In this document: in pieces, positions 17,888-26,660 of the stretch
Position numbering within the stretch: the first letter of the stretch is position 1
Layout: every line of letters starts with the position of its first letter
Assembly: GCF_009649785.1 (NCBI RefSeq)
Contig: NZ_WJOK01000027.1
Coordinates: 1-64,000, forward strand
Direction: 5' to 3'
DNA length: 64,000 nt
Source of the DNA: Agrobacterium tumefaciens
Lineage (GTDB): Bacteria > Pseudomonadota > Alphaproteobacteria > Rhizobiales > Rhizobiaceae
Notes under the pieces: model-generated
Told to the model about the DNA's origin: nothing
Database searches by the model: none
The model's input: only the letters and a program-made list of their open reading frames with translations
Made by a program: the position numbers and the translations under genes

Positions 17888-18943
17888 TTGAACGCGCCGA
17901 ACGTTAAAACAGATGTAGAATTTCTGAACGACTGCGGAGAAAATATCCGGGTCAACGCAAGAACGCGTGAAATATACTATAGAATTAAGGATGAAAGAAA
18001 CCAAGCTCGTACAGAAGAGCGCGCCGCTTCTCCGCAGGATAACCTGAAAATATCCAGTAGCTGGGATAATGTCAGCAATCTTGGATTGCAGATTATATAT
18101 TCCGAAAGCAAGGATGTTGAAATATTGGCGTGGCTTGCGGAAGCATCGCTGCGCCTGCGCGGCTTTCATGGTCTGCGCGAAATCTACGACCTCGGCAAAG
18201 AGCTGTTTTACAACCACTGGGACTCGCTGCGGTCAATCAGCGACGATAATGACGAAGAAAAATTTGCACCTTTAGCGGGATTGAACGGTGTCGGCAGCGA
18301 AGGAACGCTTGTTCAGCCTTTGCGCCTCGCCTCATTGATCCCAGGCGGCAAATTTGGCGAACACAGCCTATGGGACTTTCAACTCGCGCAGCGCCCAAAT
18401 GAGAGCAAACGTCGCGAAGAGCTATATCGGCTTGCGTCTGAAACTGGCGTTGCCGCCATGTCATCCCAGTTGGCAGAGGTGACTGCGTGCCTCTCCGCGT
18501 TTGATGCCATCATGGCCATCCTTGCCGAGCGCTGCGGGCAATCCGCACCACCGAGTTCCCATATCCGCAACACGCTGGTCGAAGCAGCGTCTGCAATTCG
18601 CTCGCTCGGCGGGCGTGACCAGGAGCCGGCATCCGTCGAACAGGAACCTGTGGGCATCAGCGGTTCAGACGAGAGCGGGCCGGCGGCCGCGCGGCCCGCC
18701 GTGACCGCACCGGAAGGCATATTATCGCGCGACGAAGCATTTGAAACTCTTCTCTCGGTTGCGCGTTACTTCCGCCGTACCGAGCCGCATTCACCGATCT
18801 CCCTTGCCATAGAGACACTGGTGCGCAGGGGACGCATGGATTTTTCGGAGCTGCTGGCCGAGCTTTTGCCGGAAGCCCAGGTTCGAAACGCAGTCTTAAC
18901 CGCCGCCGGCATCAAGCCAAGCGGAGAGAGCAACGGAAAATAG
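17888..18943 (+). CDS. tssA: TssA (ImpA), T6SS sheath-assembly cap/initiator
   Basis: TssA coordinates tube and sheath polymerisation from the baseplate. The 351-residue protein has the ImpA N-terminal region: the preceding RNQARTEERAA helix, then WDNVSNLGLQIIYSESKDVEILAWLAEASLRL-type sequence, here from about residue 55 to 90. A GLREIYDLGKELFYNHWDSL helix, a proline/alanine linker near residue 235-280 and a C-terminal VARYFRRTEPHSPIS-type domain follow. It starts with TTG at 17888 behind a purine-rich CGGAGATAG. It is the first gene of the plus-strand operon; tssB follows after 65 bp. Confidence 0.9.
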   Translation: MNAPNVKTDVEFLNDCGENIRVNARTREIYYRIKDERNQARTEERAASPQDNLKISSSWDNVSNLGLQIIYSESKDVEILAWLAEASLRLRGFHGLREIYDLGKELFYNHWDSLRSISDDNDEEKFAPLAGLNGVGSEGTLVQPLRLASLIPGGKFGEHSLWDFQLAQRPNESKRREELYRLASETGVAAMSSQLAEVTACLSAFDAIMAILAERCGQSAPPSSHIRNTLVEAASAIRSLGGRDQEPASVEQEPVGISGSDESGPAAARPAVTAPEGILSRDEAFETLLSVARYFRRTEPHSPISLAIETLVRRGRMDFSELLAELLPEAQVRNAVLTAAGIKPSGESNGK

Positions 18944-19008
18944 AAAGCGCGGAGCGCGACGCCACTCCGTAACAGTCGTCTGTGCCAAGGGGCACCAAGG
19001 AGGTTGAA

Positions 19009-19518
19009 ATGGCAAGTGTACATGAGAAGCTGGAGCGTGTTCGCAAACCACGCGTTCACATCAAATACGAAGTCGAAACCGAAGGCGCGATGGTAATCAA
19101 GGAACTGCCTTTCGTGGTCGGTGTGCTCGGTGATTTCTCCGGCAATCCCACCCAGCCGCTCAAGCCGTTCGGGGAGCGTAAATTCGTTCAGATCGACCGC
19201 GACAATTTCGACGAAGTCATGCGGCGCATGACGCCCGGCCTCAATATTTCCGTTGCCAATACGCTGCAAAAGGATGGCACGGACATGCAGGTCAACCTGA
19301 AGTTCGAAAGTATGGATGATTTCGAACCCGGCGCTGTCGTGCAGCAGGTTCCGGCGCTCAAGGCGCTTTTGGATGCCCGCAACGAACTGCGCGACCTTCT
19401 TTCCAAGGCCGACCGTTCGGAAGATCTGGAGCGGATGCTGGAGGATATTCTGCAAAACAAGACCGACCTCGCAACGCTGGTTTCCGAACTCAAGGAAAAG
19501 AACGGCGCGAACGAATAA
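19009..19518 (+). CDS. tssB: TssB, T6SS small sheath protein (169 aa)
   Basis: TssB pairs with TssC to form the contractile sheath. The protein has the family hallmarks: [20 protein letters not shown] at the N-terminus, [47 protein letters not shown], and a helical C-terminal part that contacts TssC. ATG at 19009 has a near-perfect AAGGAGG. A frame extending to 18982 is unsupported. It is followed by a 96-bp gap with two hairpins before tssC. Confidence 0.96.
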   Translation: MASVHEKLERVRKPRVHIKYEVETEGAMVIKELPFVVGVLGDFSGNPTQPLKPFGERKFVQIDRDNFDEVMRRMTPGLNISVANTLQKDGTDMQVNLKFESMDDFEPGAVVQQVPALKALLDARNELRDLLSKADRSEDLERMLEDILQNKTDLATLVSELKEKNGANE

Positions 19519-19529
19519 TCGCCTGTGTG

Positions 19530-19563
19530 GAGGAAAATCTCCTCGAACGGCCCCGCTTGGGGC
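19530..19563 (+). other. Two small hairpins between tssB and tssC
   Basis: Two stems lie back to back after the tssB stop: GAGGA/TCCTC with a 5-base loop (19530-19544) and GCCCC/GGGGC with a GCTT loop (19550-19563), the latter followed by TTCT. Neither has a long T-run. They are likely mRNA processing or stability elements setting tssB and tssC levels. Confidence 0.45.
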
Positions 19564-19614
19564 TTCTAACTGTTCAAGCGGCATTTTCAAAGCCGCATGT
19601 GGAAGGACTGAAAC

Positions 19615-21096
19615 ATGAGCGCTGAGAGCCTGCTGAAAAATGAAGCACAGGCAACGACCGCCGAAGATCAGGGACTGCTGTCCAAGGTGGTTGCCGCTAC
19701 CCGTCAAACCGAACCGGACCGCGCGCAGAACCTCCTGCGTACGCTGACCGATCAAGCACTGAAGGGGACGGTAAAATATGATCGCAACCTCACCGTCACC
19801 CTTAACCACGCGATCGCGGAGCTGGACCGCACGATTTCCGAACAGCTCGCCGCTATCATGCAGGCGCCCGAATTCGCCAAGCTTGAGGGCACCTGGCGCG
19901 GGTTGAACTATCTCGTCAAGAACTCCGAAACGAGCGTCAACCTCAAGATCCGCGTCATGAATGCCGGCAAGCGTGAACTGGCGCGCGATCTCGAAAAAGC
20001 CGTCGAATTCGATCAGTCCCGCCTCTTCAAGGCGATCTATGAAGACGAATTCGGCACCCCCGGCGGCGAACCGCTCGGCGCCATTATCGGCGATTACGAA
20101 TTCGACAATTCCTTCGATGACGTCCAGCTGCTGCAAGGCGTCTCATCGATAGCGGCGGCAGCCTTCGCGCCATTCATCTCTGCTGCCAGCCCGCACATGT
20201 TCGGTTTCGAGGACTATCGCGATCTCGCCCGTCCGCGCGATCTGGAAAAGATTTTCGACACGGTCGAATATGCCAAGTGGCGCAGCTTCCGCGAAAGTGA
20301 CGATTCCCGTTTCGTCACGCTTGCTCTTCCGCGTGTGCTGGCGCGTATGCCCTACGGCCCGAAAACCAACCCGATCGATGACTTCGCCTATGACGAAACC
20401 AAGGGTGCGGTGAATGGTGACCTTGAGCATGACGAATATTGCTGGATGAACGCCGCATACGTGATGGGCACCAAGCTGACCGATGCCTTCGCCAAAAGCG
20501 GCTGGTGTACGGCTATCCGAGGGGCTGAAAACGGCGGCAAGGTGGAAAACCTGCCCATGCATGTCTTCTCCAGCGATGACGGCGACCTGGATCTGAAATG
20601 CCCGACCGAAGTCGGCATTACCGACCGCCGCGACGCCGAACTCGGCAAACTCGGCTTTCTGCCGCTGTGCCACTATAAGAACACGGACTATGCGGTGTTC
20701 TTCGGCGCCCAGACCGCGCACAAGCCGAAGCTCTACGACAAGCCGGAAGCAACGGCCAACGCCGCCGTTTCGGCACGTCTGCCCTACATCATGGCCACGT
20801 CGCGTTTCGCGCATTATCTCAAGGTCATGGGGCGCGACAAGATCGGCTCCTTCATGGAAGCGTCCGATTGCGAAGTCTGGCTCAATCGCTGGATCGCCAA
20901 CTACGTCAACGCCAATGACGAGGCGGGTGAGGAAAGCCGCGCCAAATATCCGCTGCGCGATGCCAAGGTGACCGTGCAGGAAGTGCCCGGCAAACCCGGC
21001 GCCTACAATGCGGTCGCATGGATGCGGCCCTGGTTGCAGATGGAAGAACTGACGACCTCGCTGCGCATGGTCGCCCGTATTCCGTCGAAGAACTGA
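19615..21096 (+). CDS. tssC: TssC, T6SS large sheath protein (493 aa)
   Basis: This is the main large sheath subunit. Family marks include AELDRTISEQLAAIMQAPEF, EGTWRGLNYLVKNSE, GEPLGAIIGDYEFD, AAAFAPFISAASPHMF, WRSFRESDDSRFVTLALPRVLARMPYG and a C-terminal LRMVARIP. The N-terminal ~60 residues that pair with TssB are present. ATG at 19615 has GGAAGGA upstream. It equals the gene called tssC41 in A. tumefaciens by position, with a shorter paralogue following. Confidence 0.96.
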   Translation: MSAESLLKNEAQATTAEDQGLLSKVVAATRQTEPDRAQNLLRTLTDQALKGTVKYDRNLTVTLNHAIAELDRTISEQLAAIMQAPEFAKLEGTWRGLNYLVKNSETSVNLKIRVMNAGKRELARDLEKAVEFDQSRLFKAIYEDEFGTPGGEPLGAIIGDYEFDNSFDDVQLLQGVSSIAAAAFAPFISAASPHMFGFEDYRDLARPRDLEKIFDTVEYAKWRSFRESDDSRFVTLALPRVLARMPYGPKTNPIDDFAYDETKGAVNGDLEHDEYCWMNAAYVMGTKLTDAFAKSGWCTAIRGAENGGKVENLPMHVFSSDDGDLDLKCPTEVGITDRRDAELGKLGFLPLCHYKNTDYAVFFGAQTAHKPKLYDKPEATANAAVSARLPYIMATSRFAHYLKVMGRDKIGSFMEASDCEVWLNRWIANYVNANDEAGEESRAKYPLRDAKVTVQEVPGKPGAYNAVAWMRPWLQMEELTTSLRMVARIPSKN

Positions 21097-21105
21097 GCCT
21101 GGTGC

Positions 21106-21123
21106 GGGGTGCTCAGCCACCCC
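21106..21123 (+). other. Hairpin between the two tssC genes
   Basis: GGGGTG and CACCCC form a 6-bp stem around a 6-base loop, 10 bp after the tssC stop. No T-run follows, so it is more likely an mRNA stability element or partial attenuator than a full terminator. Confidence 0.45.
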
Positions 21124-21151
21124 GGCCCCGTTCATCATCCGGAGCACACTC

Positions 21152-22546
21152 ATGGCGCATCAGTCCTTCACGGACGCCCGTATTTTCGCCGACCAGCTCA
21201 TCGCCCTCATCGACGATGCGCTGACCGGCCAGGTGAACGCTATTCTCCACCATCCCGATTTTCAGGCGATGGAGGCGAGATGGCGCGGGCTTGCCATGGT
21301 CGTGCGCGAGGCAGGCCGCAGCACCGACGTGAAGGTGAAACTGCTGAACGCCAGCTGGCGCGACCTTGCCCGCAACACGGAACGCGCCACCGACTTCGAC
21401 CAGAGCCATCTTTTCGAGGTCGTCTATAACCGCGAATTTGGCATGCCGGGCGGCGAACCGGTCGGCCTTCTGATCGGTGACTACGCCTTTTCCCCTGATG
21501 ATCTTGATGGTGCCGATTCCATCACAACGCTGTCACAGATCGGCATGGTGGCTGCGGCCGCCTTCTGCCCTTTCGTAGCGGCGGCTTCGCCCTCCACCGT
21601 TGGGCTGCAGGACTTTTCGGAGCTCAGCCGGGTCCATGACTTTTCTTGGCTGAAACAGGAGAAATCGCGGCTGCGGTGGAATGCGCTTCGCGCACGCGAC
21701 GATTCACGCTTCGTAGGCCTTGTCGCACCGCGCGTTTTGCTACGTTCTCCCTACAGGCCCTATGCGCGCGGGCGGGATGACGGATTTCCATTCCGCGAGC
21801 ATGTGGCGGAAAGCGGCGAGACCCTGCTGTGGGGCAACGCCGCCTTTGCCTTCGCAACGGTTGTGGTGCGCAATTTCGTCGATTCCGGCTGGTTTGCGGA
21901 TCTGCGCGGTGTGACACAGGACGCCGTGGATGGCGGCATGCTCTCTGTCCGACAATTGCCACCGCTTGATCTCGGCATCGAGAGTAACGGCCTGTCCGCC
22001 CAGCCGCCCGTGGAAGTGCAACTGACGACTGGGCAGGAACAGCAATTTTCCGATCTGGGCATCGTACCCGTCTCCACAACCTATCTTTCCGGCATGGCGA
22101 TCTTCAACGCCAACCAATCCCTGCATGCACCCGGCCATTACTCCACCGAAGCGGCGAGGCAGAACGCCCGCCTCGCTGCCATGCTGCAATATGTGCTGTG
22201 TGCCTCCCGGTTCTCGCATTACCTCAAGGTCATCATGCGCGATGACATCGGCCAGCTCAGCGATGCCACGACCATCGAGCGTAAACTGGAAAGCTGGCTT
22301 TCCTCCTATACGCTCGGCAACGACGATGCGGAGGCGGCGTTGCGCACGCGCTATCCGCTGCGCTCTGCAGGGATCAATGTCTTCGAGGTTCCCGGCAAGC
22401 CCGGAACATTCTCATGTACCGTCCGCCTTCAGCCGCATTTCCAGCTCGATGACGTCTCCACGAGCTTCCACCTCATTGCCGAAACCATGATGCCGGCCAC
22501 CGCCGCATCCCGGCCTTCGGCCGAGCCGCAAAGGATATCCGCATGA
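21152..22546 (+). CDS. TssC paralogue (ImpD; tssC40-like)
   Basis: This is a second large-sheath homologue of 464 residues. It shares the TssC core with its neighbour (MEARWRGLAMVVREAGR, GEPVGLLIGDYAFS, AAAFCPFVAAASP, ALRARDDSRFVGLVAPRVLLR, FSHYLKVIMRDDIG) but its N-terminus is about 60 residues shorter. The missing part corresponds to the region that intertwines with TssB, so it may not build normal sheath. Tandem tssC genes are known in rhizobial imp clusters. Its stop overlaps the start of the next gene (ATGA). Confidence 0.9.
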   Translation: MAHQSFTDARIFADQLIALIDDALTGQVNAILHHPDFQAMEARWRGLAMVVREAGRSTDVKVKLLNASWRDLARNTERATDFDQSHLFEVVYNREFGMPGGEPVGLLIGDYAFSPDDLDGADSITTLSQIGMVAAAAFCPFVAAASPSTVGLQDFSELSRVHDFSWLKQEKSRLRWNALRARDDSRFVGLVAPRVLLRSPYRPYARGRDDGFPFREHVAESGETLLWGNAAFAFATVVVRNFVDSGWFADLRGVTQDAVDGGMLSVRQLPPLDLGIESNGLSAQPPVEVQLTTGQEQQFSDLGIVPVSTTYLSGMAIFNANQSLHAPGHYSTEAARQNARLAAMLQYVLCASRFSHYLKVIMRDDIGQLSDATTIERKLESWLSSYTLGNDDAEAALRTRYPLRSAGINVFEVPGKPGTFSCTVRLQPHFQLDDVSTSFHLIAETMMPATAASRPSAEPQRISA

Positions 22547-23364
22547 CGCTGCGCGACGAAATTTCCCGCCTCCTGGACGACAACCAGCTGCAAGACGCAA
22601 TCGGGCTCGCGCGGGACCATGTGAAAACCAGGCCGACCGACAAGGATGGCCGCCATTTCTACATCGATCTGCTGGTCCTCGCCGGCGACTATGAAAAGGC
22701 CGATGCGCAATGCAATCTGGCCGCAACATTCTCACCGCAGGACAGCGTCGGTTTTTCCCTCTTCCGCCACCAGCTGCGCGCCATGGCCGCACGCAATGCG
22801 TGGTTTGAAAGCGGCGCCGTACCGGATTTCCCCGGCGGCCCCTCCGAACTTGACCAATTGGCCATCCGGGCGAACATTGCCGCGCGGAGCGGCGATGTCG
22901 AGGGCGCGAAAGACGCGTTGAATGAACTCGACGAAAAACGCGGCAATGTGCCAATCGGCCACGACGGCAAGAGCGCCGGCGACATCCGCGATCTGGACGA
23001 TCGGGTTCCGCATGCGCTGGAAGTCCTGACCAACGGCGGACGTTATCTCTGGATCGATTACGGACGCATCGAGAGCCTCAGCATCGACCCCATGAGCCGC
23101 CCGCGCGACCTCGCCTTTCGCGGCGCCGAACTGACGTTGCGCGACGGGGCAGTCGCATCCGTGCTGCTTCCTGCGATCTATCACGGTGCGGGCGACGATG
23201 TCGGCCTCCTTCTCGGTCGAGAAACGCACTGGAGTGAGGGTGAACCACTGATAACGGGTCTCGGCCAACGCTGCCTGCTGATTGGCGACGATGTTGTGCC
23301 GTTCCACGAAATCGGCGCGCTTTCCGCCCTGTCCGACGAAGAAAGGCAGATCGCCCGTGGTTGA
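22543..23364 (+). CDS. tagJ: TagJ (ImpE/SciE), T6SS accessory protein
   Basis: The 273-residue protein has an N-terminal TPR-like helical part (ISRLLDDNQLQDAIGLARDHVKTRPTDKDGRHFYIDLLVLAGDYEKA pattern spread over residues 5-52) and a C-terminal domain with YLWIDYGRIESLSI and the RPRDLAFRGAELTLRDG segment typical of ImpE. In other systems TagJ binds TssB and modulates sheath handling by ClpV; it is an accessory part found in certain T6SS subtypes. It overlaps its neighbours by a few bases on both sides. Confidence 0.9.
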   Translation: MTLRDEISRLLDDNQLQDAIGLARDHVKTRPTDKDGRHFYIDLLVLAGDYEKADAQCNLAATFSPQDSVGFSLFRHQLRAMAARNAWFESGAVPDFPGGPSELDQLAIRANIAARSGDVEGAKDALNELDEKRGNVPIGHDGKSAGDIRDLDDRVPHALEVLTNGGRYLWIDYGRIESLSIDPMSRPRDLAFRGAELTLRDGAVASVLLPAIYHGAGDDVGLLLGRETHWSEGEPLITGLGQRCLLIGDDVVPFHEIGALSALSDEERQIARG

Positions 23365-23866
23365 TCCGCTGGAGCAATATCGCGCACGGCAAAGGACGCT
23401 GTCGCGCTCGGTTCTGGACCGGCTGCTCGATGACGCGCCGGATGCGGAAACGGATATGCTCGTCAGCCTGAAGGATCAGGCCCGCGAGATGCGCGAGGTG
23501 ATCCGCCGCGACCTCGAGGCATTGCTCAATACTCGCCGCAACCCGGCCGGCCCGCCGGCTGCGTTGAAGGAACTGTCCGATGCCCTCGTAAGCTACGGCG
23601 TGGACGGCATTCTTTCAGCCAATCTGGTGACGGATGCCTCCAAGGCGCGACTCGCTCGCAGCATCGAGCGGCGGATTTCCCTGTTCGAAACACGCCTTGC
23701 CGACGTGCATGTGACGATCCTGAAAAACCGCACGGATGGTGACCGGGCGCTTCGCATGCGCATACAGGCAAGCTTCCGCCTACAGGAAGGCATGCCGCCG
23801 ATCAGCTTTGAATCCCGGATCGATCCTTCCACGCAGCAATTCCTGGTGGAGGCGACGAATGGCTGA
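23357..23866 (+). CDS. tssE: TssE, gp25-like baseplate protein (169 aa)
   Basis: TssE is the sheath initiator in the baseplate. Marks: RTLSRSVLDRLLDD at the N-terminus, LKDQAREMREVIRRDLEALLNTRR (the gp25 core, about residues 37-60), ALVSYGVDGI and a C-terminal strand pair. GTG at 23357 overlaps the tagJ stop. The open frame extending to 23282 lies inside tagJ and is not expected to be used. The 3' end overlaps tssF by 8 bp. Confidence 0.93.
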   Translation: MVDPLEQYRARQRTLSRSVLDRLLDDAPDAETDMLVSLKDQAREMREVIRRDLEALLNTRRNPAGPPAALKELSDALVSYGVDGILSANLVTDASKARLARSIERRISLFETRLADVHVTILKNRTDGDRALRMRIQASFRLQEGMPPISFESRIDPSTQQFLVEATNG

Positions 23867-25640
23867 AGGCTTCCTCGAAAAGTACAATGACGAGCTTTTT
23901 GCGCTGCGAAAGCGCGCATCTCGTTTCGCGGCGGCGTTTCCGAAGATCGCCGGAAGGCTGCGGATGACGGGCGACGTTGCCGACGATCCGCATGTCGAGC
24001 GTCTGATCCAGAGTTTCGCCTATTCCGCCGCCCGGGTGCGCCAGAAGCTGGATGACGAATTCCCCGAACTGTCGGACAGTCTGCTGGAAACGCTCTATCC
24101 GCATTATCTTGCCCCGATCCCTTCGATGAGCGTCGTGCAATTCGCCCCGAGCCCGGCGCTGGCAACCGTGCAGACGCTTCCCCGCCACAGCGAAATTCTC
24201 GCCGAACCGGTTGGCGGCGAAAGCTGCCGTTTCCGCACCACGCAGGACGTCGAGATCGTTCCACTGGAGATCGCAGCTGCCACACTCACCGGTCAGCCGA
24301 TCGATGCCCCTTTTTCGGCGTCCTTTGCCGGCACGGCCAGCTGTTTGAGGCTTTCGCTACGCAGCACGGCCCCGCGCAGCGGTACTTTCCCGGAAATGGG
24401 ACTGACGAAACTCCAGATTTTCCTGTCCGCCGCATGGCAGCAGGCGACAGCGCTTTACGAGCTTTTGACCAACCATTGCGTCGGCATGGCGCTTGCGCGT
24501 CACGCCGAGGACAAGGAAGCCGTTTTCCTGCCCGCCGGAAGTCTTACGCCGTCCGGGTACTCTCGCGACAAAGCCATGCTGCCATATCCAGCCAACAGTT
24601 TTGATGGATACCGGCTTCTCACCGAATTCTTCGCGCTGCCGCAGAAATTTCTGTTTCTCGATATTGACGGCCTGCAGAAATGGGGCGGCGGCGACTGCGA
24701 GCTATACATTTATCTGGATGCGGCGGACACGCGGCTTGAGCGCATGGTGTCGGTCAGAGATTTTGTGTTGAACGCCTCACCGGTGATCAACCTGTTCAAA
24801 CAAAGTTGCGAACCGCTCAGTCTTGATGGTACGCGGACGGAATACAGGTTGCTGCCGGATGCACGGCGGCAGCGGACGCGCGAGATCTATGCCGTTGAAA
24901 ACGTTCAACTGACCAGCCGTTCCGGACAGACCGAGAAGACGTCTCCGTTTTTTGGTCGCACACAGCGCAATAATGGCGCAAACGTTTACTGGCAGATACA
25001 GCGCCGGTTCGATGATGACGGCTCTTCCGATACGGACATCGCCTTCGTGGATCAGAAGCGCGGCCCGCTTGGGCCGCTCGACATGGTGGCAAGCATTGAT
25101 ACACTTTGCCTCAACCGCGAACTGCCAAGCCAGCTTCCCTTTGGCGGCGGGCACCCATTCCTGCAGCTTTCTACCGGCAACGAGGCGGTGAAATCCATCC
25201 ATGCGCTTATGCCGCCGACGGAGGCGATCCGCGTCAACGAGCGTTCGGCACGCGAGTGGCGGCTGATCTCACATCTTCTCCTCAACCATCTCTCGCTCAG
25301 CGACAACGGCGGCGCGCCGCTGAAGGACATTCTCTCGCTTTATTCCTTCAGGGACAGCCCGGAAACCCGACAGATCGTGGAGGCGATCAGCAATGTCGAG
25401 GCGCAGAATTCTCATGCCCGGATTGGCTCGGCAATGGTACCGGGAACAGATATCACGGTGGAGTTTGACCCGGCACTGATCGCGCGACCTGCCGCATTTG
25501 TTTTCGCCGGCGTCCTCAACCATTTCTTCGGGCTCTACACCTCGATCAACAGTTTCACGCGACTGACGGCGACGATGCGCGGCCACTCCAAACCGATTGC
25601 CCGCTGGCCAGCCCGCGCGGCCGACCGGCCGCTGCTTTAG
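23859..25640 (+). CDS. tssF: TssF (ImpG), baseplate protein (593 aa)
   Basis: TssF forms the baseplate wedge with TssG. It begins with the family signature FLEKYNDELFALRKRASRFAAAFPKIAGRL over residues 4-33, followed by DPHVERLIQSFAYSAARVRQKLDDEFPEL and LLETLYPHYLAPIPSMSV. The middle region has FYRLTEFFALPQKFLF-like sequence. ATG at 23859 was chosen: the frame reaching 23736 lies inside tssE, and this ATG begins exactly where homologues start. tssG follows after 9 bp. Confidence 0.95.
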   Translation: MAEGFLEKYNDELFALRKRASRFAAAFPKIAGRLRMTGDVADDPHVERLIQSFAYSAARVRQKLDDEFPELSDSLLETLYPHYLAPIPSMSVVQFAPSPALATVQTLPRHSEILAEPVGGESCRFRTTQDVEIVPLEIAAATLTGQPIDAPFSASFAGTASCLRLSLRSTAPRSGTFPEMGLTKLQIFLSAAWQQATALYELLTNHCVGMALARHAEDKEAVFLPAGSLTPSGYSRDKAMLPYPANSFDGYRLLTEFFALPQKFLFLDIDGLQKWGGGDCELYIYLDAADTRLERMVSVRDFVLNASPVINLFKQSCEPLSLDGTRTEYRLLPDARRQRTREIYAVENVQLTSRSGQTEKTSPFFGRTQRNNGANVYWQIQRRFDDDGSSDTDIAFVDQKRGPLGPLDMVASIDTLCLNRELPSQLPFGGGHPFLQLSTGNEAVKSIHALMPPTEAIRVNERSAREWRLISHLLLNHLSLSDNGGAPLKDILSLYSFRDSPETRQIVEAISNVEAQNSHARIGSAMVPGTDITVEFDPALIARPAAFVFAGVLNHFFGLYTSINSFTRLTATMRGHSKPIARWPARAADRPLL

Positions 25641-25649
25641 GAGACGGGT

Positions 25650-26654
25650 ATGTTACAGCAGACGCCAACCATCAAAGACCGACAGGCGGCGCTTCTCAGC
25701 GACGATCCCGGCCGCTTTGACCCTGCAACCGCGTTTCGCGTCGCCCAGTTCGTTTCGCCGGATGACGCGATCGTCATCGGTGCTCATGGCGGAATACAGC
25801 CGACACCGCTTGCAGTCAGCGGTTTCAGCCGAAAGCGCGGTCATGCCGAACTGAAATCAGCTTTCGCGCCCATCGTCGGCCCGCTTGGTTCGCTACCGCC
25901 GGCATACGGCGAACTGCTGCAACGGGAAGAACGCAATCGTTCGGGCGCGCTGGCCAGCTTCTTCAACCTTTTTGCGGCAAGGTTCAGCGAGCTGTTTGTA
26001 TCCGCGACGGAAAAATACCGTCTTGCAAGGGGTTTGCGCTGGTCGGCCGATCAGAGGGACAACGGTTTCCGCAAAACACTGCTCGCCCTCATCGGGTTCC
26101 GCACTGCCGGTCTGGTCGAGAAAGCAGGCGTGAGCGAAGACGCGCTCCTGCGTTTCAGCGGTCTTCTGGCCGGCCGCAACCGCAATGTTTCGGCCCTGAC
26201 ATCAATGCTTTGCGAATTCACGGGACTTCCGGTCCATATCGAACAGTTTCGCCGGCGTTGGGTGGCTTTACCGCTTCACGAACAAAGCCAGCTGGGGCAG
26301 GCATCAGGACTGAGGCTCGGACAGAACTCGACAGCGGGAAGCGCTGTCGAAGATATGAGCGGGGGCTTCCGGGTCGTGATCGGCCCTGTCGCATATGCGG
26401 ATTACCTGGCCCTCACGCCCGGTTCGAAACGGCTTGCGGAAATATTTTCTCTGACACGCCTGTTCGTCGGAAGCGCATTGCACTTCGATGTGCAGGTGAT
26501 CCTGAAAAAGGAGGACATTCCCTTTTGCCGCCTCGGCCAGTCCGATGCTCCCGCCCGTCTCGGCTGGAACAGCTGGGCTCGCGTGGCACCCGCCCAACAA
26601 GACAGCGCTGACGCTGTGGTGACCGAGCGGGAAGGCTCGGCGATTTCCGCGTGA
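25650..26654 (+). CDS. tssG: TssG (ImpH), baseplate protein (334 aa)
   Basis: TssG pairs with TssF in the baseplate wedge and contacts TssK. Family marks: FRVAQFVSPDD with an early I-S-like strand region, GPLGSLPPAYGELL, a FFNLFAARFSELF helix, ALIGFRTAGL, a later VHIEQFRRRWVALP and the C-terminal VVIGPVAYADYLALTPG. ATG at 25650 has GGAGACGGGT upstream. The gene ends 6 bp before fha. Confidence 0.94.
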   Translation: MLQQTPTIKDRQAALLSDDPGRFDPATAFRVAQFVSPDDAIVIGAHGGIQPTPLAVSGFSRKRGHAELKSAFAPIVGPLGSLPPAYGELLQREERNRSGALASFFNLFAARFSELFVSATEKYRLARGLRWSADQRDNGFRKTLLALIGFRTAGLVEKAGVSEDALLRFSGLLAGRNRNVSALTSMLCEFTGLPVHIEQFRRRWVALPLHEQSQLGQASGLRLGQNSTAGSAVEDMSGGFRVVIGPVAYADYLALTPGSKRLAEIFSLTRLFVGSALHFDVQVILKKEDIPFCRLGQSDAPARLGWNSWARVAPAQQDSADAVVTEREGSAISA

Positions 26655-26660
26655 GGGGGC

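Noticed and set aside
18766-20136. 456-codon open frame on the minus strand across tssA-tssB-tssC
   Set aside because: It lies opposite three well recognised T6SS genes; its His/Arg/Phe-rich translation is typical of an antisense shadow in GC-rich DNA.
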